Shown here: positions 15,742 through 24,691 of the stretch, one piece after another
How the letters are laid out: every line of letters starts with the position of its first letter
Position numbering within the stretch: the stretch's first letter is position 1
Source: Gemmatimonadaceae bacterium
GTDB lineage: Bacteria > Gemmatimonadota > Gemmatimonadetes > Gemmatimonadales > Gemmatimonadaceae
Assembly (NCBI GenBank): GCA_035606695.1
Contig: DATNEW010000044.1
Location: forward strand, 1-64,000
Length of the DNA stretch: 64,000 nt
Direction of reading: 5' to 3'
Made by a program: the position numbers and the translations under genes
Notes under the pieces: model-generated
Told to the model about the DNA's origin: nothing
Seen by the model: the letters and a program-made list of their open reading frames with translations, nothing else
The model's database searches: none

Positions 15742-17175
15742 ATGGCGGCACCGCACGAAACTCCCGAACCGACGACCAACTCCGAACCCACCGGCGAACC
15801 CACCGGCGAACCCACTGGCGAACCCACCGGCGACCACGCCGGCGAGCCCACGGGGGACCACGGCTGGCGCCGCTCGCGCGTCGCGCCCAGCCTGCAGGAG
15901 GTCTATCGCTCGGTCCCGGTAGGCGGCGGCAGCTTTCTCCGCAAGCTCCTCGCGTTCGCCGGACCCGGGTATCTCGTCGCCGTCGGCTACATGGATCCCG
16001 GCAACTGGGCCACCGATCTCGCCGGCGGATCGAGCTTCGGCTACTCGCTGCTCAGCATCGTCCTCCTGTCGAACATCATGGCGGTGCTGCTGCAGGGGCT
16101 CGCGTCCAAGCTCGGCATCGTCACCGGGCGCGATCTCGCGCAAGCGTGCCGCGATCACTACTCGCGGCCGACGACGATCATGTTGTGGCTCTTGTGCGAG
16201 ATCGCGATTGCCGCGTGCGATCTGGCCGAGGTGATCGGCTCGGCGATCGCGTTGAACCTGCTGTTTCATCTGCCGGTCGCGATCGGCGTGCTCGTCACCG
16301 GCTTCGACGTGCTGCTGCTGCTCGCGTTGCAAAACCGCGGCGTGCGCGTGCTGGAAGCGCTCGTGGTGACGCTCATCGCGACGGTCGGCATCTGCTTTCT
16401 CTTCGAGATCATTCTCGCGCATCCCGACGTGCCGGCGGTGATGCGCGGCTTCGTGCCGACGGCGCGCATCGTCGGCGACCGACAGATGCTCTACCTCGCG
16501 ATCAGCATCCTGGGCGCGACGGTCATGCCGCACAACCTGTATCTGCATTCGTCGATCGTGCAGACGCGCCGGTACGAGGAGACCGCGGACGGCAAGCGCG
16601 AGGCGGTACGGTTTGCGTTTCTCGATTCGACGATCGCGCTCAGCTTCGCGTTCTTCATCAACGCGGCGATCCTCATCATCGCCGCGGCGACGTTTCATCG
16701 GTCGGGCCACGCCGGCGTCGCCGAGATTCAGGATGCGCACAAGCTGCTGACGCCGTTGCTCGGCGCCGGCGCCAGTACGGCATTCGCGCTCGCGCTCCTG
16801 GCCTCGGGCCAGAACTCGACGCTGACCGGCACGCTCGCCGGCCAGATCGTGATGGAAGGATTTCTTAACATTCGCCTGCGGCCGTGGATGCGGCGGTTGA
16901 TTACACGGCTCATCGCCATTGTGCCGGCCGCGATCGTCGCCATTTTCTATGGCGAAAGTGGAACGGCGCAACTTCTCATACTGAGCCAGGTCGTTCTCAG
17001 CTTGCAGCTGTCCTTCGCCGTGATTCCCTTGGTGCAGTTCACGTCGGAGCGCGCGAAGATGGGCCGCTTCGCGAATCCGGTCTGGCTCAAGACACTCGCG
17101 TGGGCGGTGGCGTTCATCATCGCCGTACTCAACGTATGGCTGCTCGTGCAGACCATCCGGGGATGGGTGAGTTGA
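15742..17175 (+). CDS. mntH: NRAMP-family divalent metal (Mn2+/Fe2+) transporter MntH
   Basis: A 477-residue protein with about 11 transmembrane helices. The metal site is intact: D85-P86-G87-N88 in [12 protein letters not shown] (helix 1) and M262-P263-H264 in [13 protein letters not shown] (helix 6). The N-terminus has a repeated Gly-Glu-Pro-Thr motif, encoded by four 12-bp units, before a conserved basic stretch. It imports Mn2+ with protons across the inner membrane. Its gene overlaps the next (TGATG), forming mntH-usp-mntR, and the operator at 15722-15741 predicts repression by MntR. Confidence 0.93.
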   Translation: MAAPHETPEPTTNSEPTGEPTGEPTGEPTGDHAGEPTGDHGWRRSRVAPSLQEVYRSVPVGGGSFLRKLLAFAGPGYLVAVGYMDPGNWATDLAGGSSFGYSLLSIVLLSNIMAVLLQGLASKLGIVTGRDLAQACRDHYSRPTTIMLWLLCEIAIAACDLAEVIGSAIALNLLFHLPVAIGVLVTGFDVLLLLALQNRGVRVLEALVVTLIATVGICFLFEIILAHPDVPAVMRGFVPTARIVGDRQMLYLAISILGATVMPHNLYLHSSIVQTRRYEETADGKREAVRFAFLDSTIALSFAFFINAAILIIAAATFHRSGHAGVAEIQDAHKLLTPLLGAGASTAFALALLASGQNSTLTGTLAGQIVMEGFLNIRLRPWMRRLITRLIAIVPAAIVAIFYGESGTAQLLILSQVVLSLQLSFAVIPLVQFTSERAKMGRFANPVWLKTLAWAVAFIIAVLNVWLLVQTIRGWVS

Positions 17176-17645
17176 TGTACCGGCGCATTCTCGTTCCGCT
17201 CGAGCACTCGGATTACGATCACGCCATCGTCGAGCACGTACGCGCGCTCGCCGCGATGTGTCATGCGTCCGTCGTGCTGATTCATGTCGCCGACGGTTGG
17301 GCGGCGCGCAATGTGAAACAGCTCCATCTGCGCGAGTCCGAGGAAATGCGCCTCGATCGCGAGTATCTCGAGCAGACGTGCGCGTCGCTGAGCGCGGACG
17401 GCATCGAGGCGGACTCCCTGCTCGCCGGCGGCGATCCGGCGCGAGAGATCGCCGACGCCGCGGCGCGGGAAGGGTGCGACCTCATCGCCATGTCGACGCA
17501 CGGGCACCGGTTTCTCAAGGACGTGATCTACGGCAGCGTCGCAAACGAAGTGCGGCATCTGTCCCGCGTGCCGGTGCTGCTCGTGCGCGGCGAACGCCGC
17601 GGCACGCCGCGCGATACACCGTCGCGCGAGGTGCCTCCGTCGTGA
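17175..17645 (+). CDS. Universal stress protein (UspA family)
   Basis: A 156-residue single Usp domain. The start is ATG 17175, overlapping the mntH stop by one base. The N-terminal strand is YRRILVPLEHSDYDHAIVEH. The nucleotide loop is MSTHGHRFLKDVIYGS, where the second glycine of the G-x2-G-x9-G(S/T) ATP motif is Phe, so ATP binding may be altered. Position between mntH and mntR suggests a role in metal or oxidative stress; that is inference. Confidence 0.88.
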   Translation: MYRRILVPLEHSDYDHAIVEHVRALAAMCHASVVLIHVADGWAARNVKQLHLRESEEMRLDREYLEQTCASLSADGIEADSLLAGGDPAREIADAAAREGCDLIAMSTHGHRFLKDVIYGSVANEVRHLSRVPVLLVRGERRGTPRDTPSREVPPS

Positions 17646-18079
17646 CCGCGCTCAGACCGACGCCGGTCACCGCGCCGGTTGAGGATTATCTAAAGGTCAT
17701 CTTCGAGCTGGGCGGCGACGGCGGCCTGGCATCGACGAACGACATCGCCGGCGCGCTCGGCTTCGCGCCGCCGTCGGTGAGCGGCATGATGCGGCGGCTC
17801 GCCGAGCAGCGGCTCATCACGTACGAGCGGTACCGCGGCGCGACGCTGACGCGCGCGGGCCGGCGTGCCGCGCTGCGCACGATTCGGCGGCATCGCGTGA
17901 TCGAGGCCTATCTCACGACGGCGCTCGGGTACCCGCAGGATCGCGTGCACGACGAAGCCGAGCGGATCGAGCACGCGGCGTCGGACGAGCTGATTGATTT
18001 GATGGCCGCGGCGATCGGCGAGCCCGAGATCGATCCGCACGGCGCGCCGATTCCGACGCGTGAGGCGTGCGAAGCGTAG
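17642..18079 (+). CDS. mntR: DtxR-family manganese-responsive repressor (MntR)
   Basis: A 145-residue protein starting at GTG overlapping the usp stop (GTGA). It has an N-terminal winged helix (VEDYLKVIFELG, then TNDIAGALGFAPPSVSGMMR) and a dimerisation/metal domain (VHDEAERIEHAASDELID). The SH3 domain of DtxR/IdeR is absent, and the residue equivalent to the DtxR metal-binding Cys is Glu, the Mn-selective MntR pattern. The residue matching B. subtilis MntR Glu11 appears to be Lys, so the second metal site may differ. It likely represses mntH and the divergent VOC unit through the two palindromes. Confidence 0.85.
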   Translation: MTALRPTPVTAPVEDYLKVIFELGGDGGLASTNDIAGALGFAPPSVSGMMRRLAEQRLITYERYRGATLTRAGRRAALRTIRRHRVIEAYLTTALGYPQDRVHDEAERIEHAASDELIDLMAAAIGEPEIDPHGAPIPTREACEA

Positions 18080-18086
18080 CGCGCCT

Positions 18087-18184
18087 GTCATCCCGAGCGA
18101 AGCGAGGGATCTAACTCGTGGTAAGAGGGCTGTCCCCGCTACCGGGACGTTAGATCCTTCGTCGCTTCGCTCCTTCGGGATGAC
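18087..18184. repeat. Dispersed hairpin repeat, TCATCC(C/T)GAGCGAAGCGA family, copy 1
   Basis: The left arm (18087-18115) begins GTCATCCCGAGCGAAGCGAG. The right arm (18149-18184) is its imperfect inverse, ending CTCCTTCGGGATGAC. The two are separated by about 33 bases. It lies between convergent genes and a second copy is at 37323. It may end transcription from both sides; similar intergenic hairpins are common in high-GC soil bacteria. Confidence 0.85.
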
Positions 18185-18186
18185 GG

Positions 18187-19794
18187 CTACGCGACGACGA
18201 CGCGGTCTCGCCCCTCTGACTTCGCGCGCGCCAACGCATCGTCCGCCACGCGATAGAGCGTCGTCCAGTCGGCGCCATTCTCCGGAAACTCGGCCACGCC
18301 CGCGCTGAACGACACCGTGAAGCCCTGACCGGCGCTCTCGAACCGCTCGCCGCGCAACTTCTCCAGCGCTTGACCCAGGCGGCGCGCGGCGGCATCGCCG
18401 GGCATCGAATACATGCCGACGACGAACTCCTCGCCGCCCCAGCGCGCGACGATATCTTCACCGCGGAAACACTTCGACAGAATCGTCGCGACGCGGCGCA
18501 GCACGAGATCGCCGACGAGATGACCCCAGCGATCGTTCACGGCCTTGAAGTGATCGAGATCGATCGCCGCCACCGAGATGGGCTGCCCCTGACGCTGCGC
18601 CAGGCGGAAGTAGCGCTCGAGCACCTCGATGCCGCGGCGGCGCGTGGCGACGCCCGTGAGGCTGTCGACGTCGGCGGCGAGACGCAGCATGCGCGTTCGC
18701 TCGAGACGATTGCGCACGCGCGCCACCAGCTCGGGGCCGAGCACGGGCTTGGCGACGAAGTCGTCGGCGCCCGCCTCGAACATGCGCATCACGGTCATCG
18801 GGTCGACCTGGCCGGTGAGAAACAACACCGGCACCGCGGCCCAGCGCGGGTCGTTGCGCAGCACGCGACAGAGCTCGATACCCGAGAGTCCCGGCATGTC
18901 TTCGTCGAGCATCACGAGGTCCGGCGCGTGCTCGACGAGCGCGTTGAGCGCGCGCAGCGGGTCGGTCACGGCGATCACGCGCGCGCGCAGCGGCTGCAGC
19001 ATTGCCTCGAGCAGCGCGAGCAGGTCTTCGTCGTCGTCCACCGCGACGATCGTCGACACATGCTGTTTCGCGACGACGAGTGAATCGCGCAGCAGGTCGA
19101 TGAGCTGCGAGGGACGCACGGGCTTCTGCAAAAACCCGCGTCCGCCAAGTCGCGCGGCTTCGACGCGATCCTGAAATTCGTCGCCGCTCGAGATCACGAT
19201 CACGGGCAGCGTCGGCCGCGCGACCTGCAACTCCTCGAGGAACGGCAGGCCCGCGCTGTCGACCGAGAGATCGAGCACCACCGCGTCGATGGGGCCGGCG
19301 GCGAGGGTCGCGCGTGCATCGGCGACGTTCTGCGCGGCGAGGACGTCGACACCAAGACTCCGCGCCTCGAGCGCCACGTGATCTCGGAAATCGAGATCGT
19401 CGGCGAGAATCAGCAAATGCGAACGAATCGGCAGCTCGTCGGTATTCTCGTCATCCGACATGGCCGACGGACGTTCGTCCTGGTCGATCTGGCGCCGCAG
19501 CTCCGCCGCGATGGTGGAAAGGCGCAACACGTCGCGCGACGCGATCGGACCCGATCCCGTCAGCAGCTGCTCGGCTTCTCGTGCGAGTACCGACGCGTGC
19601 TGAAAGCCGAACGTTCCCGCCACACCAGCCAGCTTGTGCGCTTCGCGCTCGGCGTTGCGGCGCGCGTCTTCGTCGAGCGGCGCCGAGAGCAGCGACTGCG
19701 CGGCGCGCTCGATGGCCGCGACACGATTCAACACCGTGTCGCGCGAACGCTCCCACAGCGCATCCATCGCGCTTTGTACGGCGACGTCGCTCAT
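18187..19794 (-). CDS. Hpt-REC-REC-GGDEF response regulator diguanylate cyclase
   Basis: A 535-residue protein; the ATG at 19794 overlaps the stop of the upstream receiver gene. Domains: Hpt helices at about 1-105 with the phosphorylatable His in REAHKLAGVAGTFG; REC1 at about 125-240 (VVLDLSVDSAG); REC2 at about 250-370 (VDDDEDLLALL, VMLDEDMPGLSG, conserved Lys in VAKPV); and GGDEF at about 375-535. The active site GGEEF and an inhibitory RxxD site (RGED) five residues before it are intact, so it should make cyclic di-GMP with product inhibition. It is the last gene of a kinase-receiver-cyclase operon. Confidence 0.9.
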   Translation of the reverse strand: MSDVAVQSAMDALWERSRDTVLNRVAAIERAAQSLLSAPLDEDARRNAEREAHKLAGVAGTFGFQHASVLAREAEQLLTGSGPIASRDVLRLSTIAAELRRQIDQDERPSAMSDDENTDELPIRSHLLILADDLDFRDHVALEARSLGVDVLAAQNVADARATLAAGPIDAVVLDLSVDSAGLPFLEELQVARPTLPVIVISSGDEFQDRVEAARLGGRGFLQKPVRPSQLIDLLRDSLVVAKQHVSTIVAVDDDEDLLALLEAMLQPLRARVIAVTDPLRALNALVEHAPDLVMLDEDMPGLSGIELCRVLRNDPRWAAVPVLFLTGQVDPMTVMRMFEAGADDFVAKPVLGPELVARVRNRLERTRMLRLAADVDSLTGVATRRRGIEVLERYFRLAQRQGQPISVAAIDLDHFKAVNDRWGHLVGDLVLRRVATILSKCFRGEDIVARWGGEEFVVGMYSMPGDAAARRLGQALEKLRGERFESAGQGFTVSFSAGVAEFPENGADWTTLYRVADDALARAKSEGRDRVVVA

Positions 19795-20168
19795 CGCGGC
19801 CAGCCGAGCAGGTCGCCGACCTGGTCTGGCAGCATGATTGGATCGAACGGCTTGCCGAGGACGCCGGAGACGTCGAGTCCGGCGAGGCGGTCGCGCTCGG
19901 CAGGTCGTGATTTGGCCGTGAGAAACAGCACCGGGATGTCGCGCGTGCGCTCGTCTTCGCGGAGCGCGGCGAGCGTCGCCGGACCATCCATGCCCGGCAT
20001 CATGACGTCGAGCAGAATCGCTTCGGGCGCGTTCGCGCGCGCGATCGACAATCCTTCCGCACCCGATGCCGCGCACCATACCGTCCAGCCGGCGCCAAGC
20101 TCCAGCGACAGCTGCGCGATCTCGCGAATGTCGTCATCGTCGTCGATGAGCAGGACGGTTCGATTCAT
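19791..20168 (-). CDS. Single-domain response regulator (CheY-like)
   Basis: A 125-residue lone receiver domain. The acidic pocket DDDDD is at about residues 9-13, the phospho-acceptor Asp is in ILLDVMMPGMDG at about 53, Thr is in LFLTAKS, and Lys in GVLGKPFDP. There is no output domain. Coupled by 4-base overlaps to the kinase upstream and the Hpt-REC-REC-GGDEF protein downstream, it could shuttle phosphate between them. Confidence 0.9.
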   Translation of the reverse strand: MNRTVLLIDDDDDIREIAQLSLELGAGWTVWCAASGAEGLSIARANAPEAILLDVMMPGMDGPATLAALREDERTRDIPVLFLTAKSRPAERDRLAGLDVSGVLGKPFDPIMLPDQVGDLLGWPR

Positions 20169-22132
20169 CCGGCGTGTGTTGCGTTGGGCACGACCGCGCG
20201 CCCGACTTCGTCAGCCAGCGCCTCTGGAGTGCTGCGGGCCTTCGTTACGATAGTCGCTCCGATGCCGCGGATGAAGTCTCGCTCGGCGACGTCGAGGTAC
20301 GTCGCTGTATACACGATGATGCGCGTCGTCGGCGACGACGCGTGAATGTGGCGCAGCAAACGGATGCCGCTGATATCCGGCAGTAGAATGTCGACCACCG
20401 CGACGTCCGCGCCTTCCGCGTCGAACAGATCGATCGCGGTCTTGCCGCGTTGCGCCCCGATGACGCGGAACCCGCGCTGCATGAGCGTCGCGCGCAGCAC
20501 TTCGACCAGGTCGGCGTCATCGTCGCACACCAGGACACGTGGCGCGCCCGGATCTCCAGTACTCAGCCGCCGCCCTTCCACGAGCGGAATCGTGAACGTG
20601 AACGTCGAGCCGTCCCCGACCGTGCTCTCGACCCAGATACGGCCGCCGTGCTGTTCGACGATGCTCTTGCAGATGGCGAGGCCAAGGCCGGTGCCTCCCT
20701 TTTCCCGTGCGTCGGACGCGTCGACCTGCTGGAAGCGTTTGAACACGGCGTCGATCTTGTCCGCCGGAATACCGCGCCCGTGGTCGCTCACCTCGAAGAT
20801 GGCGAACTGCCCGTCGCGCCGAACGTTCACGTCGACCGTGGACGACGGCTCCGAGAACTTGATCGCGTTGTCGACCAGGTTCGTGAGCGTTTGGGTCATG
20901 CGGTCGGGATCGGCCCAGATCTCGAGATCGTCAGCGGTCCAGCGCAAGTGGACGCCGGCGCGATCGGCAACCGTGCGCAATCCGTCGACGCTTTGCTCGA
21001 GGATGTCGCGGACCTTCACGTCCTCGCGGTCGAACGTGACGCCGCCCGAGTTCAGACGCTCGACGTCGAGAATGTCGTTGATGAGCCGGATGAGCCGATC
21101 GGTATTCGACGCGGCGAGGTCGATCATTCGGTCGCGCTTTTCGGGCGTCGCCTCGAGCCGGCCGCCCGCAAGCAAGCCAAGCGCGCCGCGGATGGAGGTG
21201 AGCGGCGTGCGGAGCTCGTGACTGACGATCGAGACGAACTCGTCCTTCGCGCGTTCGATTTCCTTGCGCTCGCTGATGTCGCGCGCGATCACCTGCACGC
21301 GGCCGTCCTCGAGCATGGTCGCGCGAATCTCGACGGGGATGCGCGAGCCGTCGGCCCGTGCGACCCAGAACTCGCCGGTCGTGACGTGGCCATAGCGCAG
21401 CATGGGGAGAATCGGGCCCGTGGCCGCGCCGTCACGACGAACGAATGCCTTCAGTGGAAGCCCCCGAATCTGTTCTTCGGGCCGTCCAAGAATTTCCGCG
21501 GCGCGGGCATTCGCCTCGACGCACACGGCATCCGAATTCACGATGAAAATCGCGTCGGCCGCCTGCTCCATGAGCACGCGGTACTTCGTCTCGCTGTCCT
21601 GCAGCGCGCGCTCCGCGAGCCGCCGGCGGCGCAGATCGCGGTGCAGCAGCTGCAGCGCGCCGCCCATGAGCAGGAGGGCCAGCACCGTGCTGGTCAGAAT
21701 GATGACCGACGTGCGCGCCGCGGATTTGTCCGTCGCCGCGTTGCGTACGGTGAGCAATCGTTGCTCTTCGGTCTTGAGGCGGGCCACGACGCCCAACGCC
21801 TTGGCGCGCGGTCCGTTGATCGACGCCTGCAGCGTGTCCAGACGTTGTTGCTGGCGCGAATTGTCGCTGGTGAGCGCTCGAGCCTGGCTGAGCTCGCCCG
21901 CCAGTCGCTGCGTGACGAACATGTCGCGCACGGGCAGGCGAATGTCGTTCTCGACTTCGTCCAGGATATGGAGGACTTGATAGGTGTGGCTGACCCAGCC
22001 GGCCTCGGTGCGGAGGTGTTGGCTGCTGAACAGCGACGATCCTCCGACGATGACGAGCGCCAGGCCGGCGATCAGAAATCCGATGTCGATCGGCGAGCGA
22101 ATGCTGGGCTTCAATCTGGGCGAGACGTGCAT
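20165..22132 (-). CDS. Hybrid sensor histidine kinase (sensor-PAS-HisKA-HATPase-REC)
   Basis: About 655 residues from ATG 22132; the frame is open further upstream but the extension is composition-like noise. A transmembrane helix at about 15-35 and another near 145-165 flank a helical extracytoplasmic CHASE3-like sensor. A PAS domain follows (TKYRVLMEQAADAIFIVN). HisKA has its phosphorylated His in FVSIVSHELRTPLTSIRG. HATPase N and G boxes read NLVDNAIKFSE and GGTGLGLAI, and a C-terminal REC contains VVDILLPDISG. The phosphorelay partners are the two downstream genes. Confidence 0.9.
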   Translation of the reverse strand: MHVSPRLKPSIRSPIDIGFLIAGLALVIVGGSSLFSSQHLRTEAGWVSHTYQVLHILDEVENDIRLPVRDMFVTQRLAGELSQARALTSDNSRQQQRLDTLQASINGPRAKALGVVARLKTEEQRLLTVRNAATDKSAARTSVIILTSTVLALLLMGGALQLLHRDLRRRRLAERALQDSETKYRVLMEQAADAIFIVNSDAVCVEANARAAEILGRPEEQIRGLPLKAFVRRDGAATGPILPMLRYGHVTTGEFWVARADGSRIPVEIRATMLEDGRVQVIARDISERKEIERAKDEFVSIVSHELRTPLTSIRGALGLLAGGRLEATPEKRDRMIDLAASNTDRLIRLINDILDVERLNSGGVTFDREDVKVRDILEQSVDGLRTVADRAGVHLRWTADDLEIWADPDRMTQTLTNLVDNAIKFSEPSSTVDVNVRRDGQFAIFEVSDHGRGIPADKIDAVFKRFQQVDASDAREKGGTGLGLAICKSIVEQHGGRIWVESTVGDGSTFTFTIPLVEGRRLSTGDPGAPRVLVCDDDADLVEVLRATLMQRGFRVIGAQRGKTAIDLFDAEGADVAVVDILLPDISGIRLLRHIHASSPTTRIIVYTATYLDVAERDFIRGIGATIVTKARSTPEALADEVGRAVVPNATHAG

Positions 22133-22266
22133 CGATAAAAGACGGCTATCCGCACCGCGAGGGCACAAACGCGGGCGCCTCAACCGAGGCGCGCAAACCC
22201 GGCGGCAAGAACTGGACGGAACGCTCTTTGCCCCCGGGGTTGGTTGGCGCAAGCGATGAGGAAGCC

Positions 22267-22644
22267 ATGGGCGTGCAACGTATGCCGATCGATCCCGATA
22301 TCGGCATTCCCGATCTGATCTCGAGACTCGGCGACGACTCCAAGCGGCTGCTTGGCGACGAAGTCCGGCTGGCGAAGCTCGAGGTCAAAGACAACCTCAA
22401 GGGCGGCGTCTTCGGCGTCATGTGGCTCGGCATCGCGTTCGGTGTCGGTGTGGTGGCGATGGTGGCCTTCACGATGTTCGTCGCGACGCTCATCGGCCGT
22501 CTCGTGGCGGGACACATGTGGCTGGGCGCCATGGTCGCCGCCGTCATCGATCTCGCGCTCGGCGCCCTGATGATCAAGAAAGGCTTCGCGGCGTACGCGG
22601 AGCCGTCGTACACGCTGGAGCAGACGCGCTCGACGCTGCATTAG
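22267..22644 (+). CDS. Putative phage-holin-family (PF07332-like) membrane protein
   Basis: A 125-residue protein with a charged amphipathic N-terminal helix (GDDSKRLLGDEVRLAKLEVKD) and two hydrophobic hairpins (about residues 47-72 and 80-103), the plan of the Phage_holin_3_6/DUF1469 family. These are ordinary chromosomal proteins despite the name and often linked to membrane stress. The start ATG 22267 has GAGGAAG just upstream; 22282 is an alternative. No phage genes are nearby. Confidence 0.7.
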   Translation: MGVQRMPIDPDIGIPDLISRLGDDSKRLLGDEVRLAKLEVKDNLKGGVFGVMWLGIAFGVGVVAMVAFTMFVATLIGRLVAGHMWLGAMVAAVIDLALGALMIKKGFAAYAEPSYTLEQTRSTLH

Positions 22645-22653
22645 CTTTTCGGC

Positions 22654-23493
22654 ATGCCCGTCGCGCTGCTTCTTGCAGCAGTCGTCTTCCAGACAATCGA
22701 TTCCGTCCCTCCGCGTCACGCGCCGCGCACGATCGCGATCGACGAGCGGCTCGCGGCGGACGGTCGTGTCTCGATCGGCGATCGGCTGATCGTCTCGGAT
22801 ATACCGGGCGGCGCGGGCGATACCGTCGTCGTCTCAGCCATCGTTCGCCGCCGTGCGGATCCGTCGGAGGTGGCGCGCGCCGAGTATCGCGTGCGGATGC
22901 ACCTCGACGAGCTGCAGTCGCTCATCGGCTATGGCGATCGCGTCGATCGGTTTGCGGTCGCGACGCGGCCGGGCCCGGCGGTCGATAGCGCGATTCATCA
23001 AATCGATCGCGCCGCGTTCGGCTTCCAGGCGTATCGCTCGCGCGACATCGCGGTCGAGACGTCGCGCACGTTTCTGGTCGTGAGCCGATTTCATCGCGCG
23101 ATCGGCGTCATTACCATCGTCGCGAGCGCGGTTTTTCTACTGTGCATCATGCTGCTCAAGGTCGACGAGCGGCGGCGCGACGTCGCCGCGCTGCGACTGC
23201 TCGGCATCTCGGCGCCGTCGATCGTGCGTTCGGTGATGATCGAATCGGCGCTCGTCGCGGTGGCCGGGAGCGGTGTCGGCGTCGCGCTGGGTTGGCTGTC
23301 GGCGGCGATCGTGAACTGGCATTATCGCGGCGTGTATCGTACGCCGTTGGCCTTCGCCGCGGTGACGCCGAGTGTGGTGATACTCGCGGTGTCGCTGTCG
23401 GTGGTGCTCGGACTTGGCGCCGGGTTTCTCGCGGCGCAGCGGCTGGTGCATGTGCCGCCGCTCGATTTGCTGACGGGCCGGCGCGCGGCGTGA
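22654..23493 (+). CDS. ABC transporter permease, FtsX/MacB type (AttF/AttG-like)
   Basis: A 279-residue protein with a short hydrophobic N-terminus, a periplasmic region of about 125 residues, then an FtsX core of three helices at about 145-265 with ERRRDVAALRLLGISAPS between the first two. The N-terminal quarter is shorter than in a standard MacB-type permease, so this may be a half-permease that works with the next gene. It leads the four-gene operon that resembles AttEFGH. A low-confidence start at ATG 22654 is used; no strong ribosome-binding site is visible. Confidence 0.75.
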   Translation: MPVALLLAAVVFQTIDSVPPRHAPRTIAIDERLAADGRVSIGDRLIVSDIPGGAGDTVVVSAIVRRRADPSEVARAEYRVRMHLDELQSLIGYGDRVDRFAVATRPGPAVDSAIHQIDRAAFGFQAYRSRDIAVETSRTFLVVSRFHRAIGVITIVASAVFLLCIMLLKVDERRRDVAALRLLGISAPSIVRSVMIESALVAVAGSGVGVALGWLSAAIVNWHYRGVYRTPLAFAAVTPSVVILAVSLSVVLGLGAGFLAAQRLVHVPPLDLLTGRRAA

Positions 23494-23503
23494 AGATTTC
23501 CTG

Positions 23504-24691
23504 ATGCTGCTGCGCCTGGCCTGGGCGACGCTCACGCGTCATCGCTCGCGCACGCTGCTCGCCGTGCTTGGTGTCGCGGTGTCCGCGGCGATGCTGCTCG
23601 ACATGGTGATGCTGTCGAGCGGCATGCGCGCATCGTTTAAAGATCTCTTATTGTCGCGTGGCTTTCAGCTTCGTATCGCGCCGAAAGGAACGTTGCCGTT
23701 CGATACCGATGCGACGATTCCGGACGCGAGCGACGTCGTGCATGCGTTGCAGGCGATTCCGGGCGTGACGACCGTCAGTCCCGTGCTCGGAGGCCAGGTG
23801 CACGCGATCGTCGGCGATCGCACCGTGACCGCCAGCGCGCTCGGGCTCAATGCGGCGGTCCAGGGCGACTACGAGATCCTCGCCGGGCGGATTCCGGACG
23901 GGCCGAACGAGATCGTCGCGAACGACGACTTTCTTCGCGCGGCGCACGCGGCGGTTGGTGATACCATCCCCGCCGCCGCCGGGTACGATCCGCAGCTGCG
24001 CTCGTACTCGGGCCGGAGGACGTTGCGCATCGTGGCGCGCGCGCGATTCCTCTATCTCGCGGCCGGCCAGCGCGCGGTGGCGTTGCCACTGGCGACGCTG
24101 CAGGCCATGCAGGGCACGATTGGTCACGATCGCGTGTCGCTCGTGATGATTCGCGCCGCATCGAACGCGAACGTCGACAGTATCACGCGCCGCATCGAGG
24201 CCGCTTTGCCGCGCGTCAGCGTCATTTCCACCGAGAGCGCGCTTCAGCAGGTCGATCAGCGTCTGAGCTACTTTCGCCAGCTCGCGCTCATCCTCGGCGT
24301 GGTGAGCCTCGTCGTCGGATTCCTGCTCGTGAGCACGCTCGTGACCGTGTCGGTGAATGAACGGCTCGGAGAGATCGTCGTGATGCGCGCGATCGGTGTC
24401 GCGCGGGGGCGCATCGTGCTGCAAATCGTGGTCGAGGGTGTCGCGATCATGACGATTGGCGCGGCGGCGGGATTAGGGCTGGGGCTCGTCACCGCGCGCT
24501 ACCTCAATTCGATCCTCGCGTCATTTCCGGGACTTCCCGCGGCGATCGACTTCTTTCTCTTCGAACCGCACGACGCGTGGGCGGCGCTCGGCATGCTGGT
24601 GGGCGCGGGGATTCTCGCCGGCATCTATCCCTCGTGGCGAGGTGCGTCGCTGCCGATCGCGGTCACACTGCGCGAGGAGGCGATCGGATGA
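23504..24691 (+). CDS. ABC transporter permease, FtsX/MacB type
   Basis: A 395-residue permease: first helix at about 18-38 (TLLAVLGVAVSAAMLLDMV), a MacB-like periplasmic domain (to about 265), then an FtsX core with VNERLGEIVVMRAIGVARG in the coupling loop and two last helices. It overlaps the ATPase gene by ATGA. Together with the previous half-permease and the ATPase it would form a type VII (MacB-like) ABC machine, which usually moves lipids or proteins in the periplasm rather than pumping across the inner membrane. Confidence 0.85.
   Translation: MLLRLAWATLTRHRSRTLLAVLGVAVSAAMLLDMVMLSSGMRASFKDLLLSRGFQLRIAPKGTLPFDTDATIPDASDVVHALQAIPGVTTVSPVLGGQVHAIVGDRTVTASALGLNAAVQGDYEILAGRIPDGPNEIVANDDFLRAAHAAVGDTIPAAAGYDPQLRSYSGRRTLRIVARARFLYLAAGQRAVALPLATLQAMQGTIGHDRVSLVMIRAASNANVDSITRRIEAALPRVSVISTESALQQVDQRLSYFRQLALILGVVSLVVGFLLVSTLVTVSVNERLGEIVVMRAIGVARGRIVLQIVVEGVAIMTIGAAAGLGLGLVTARYLNSILASFPGLPAAIDFFLFEPHDAWAALGMLVGAGILAGIYPSWRGASLPIAVTLREEAIG

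Noticed and set aside
22267-22644. Prophage remnant suggested by the holin-like protein
   Set aside because: The family is chromosomal and widespread; no other phage gene is nearby.
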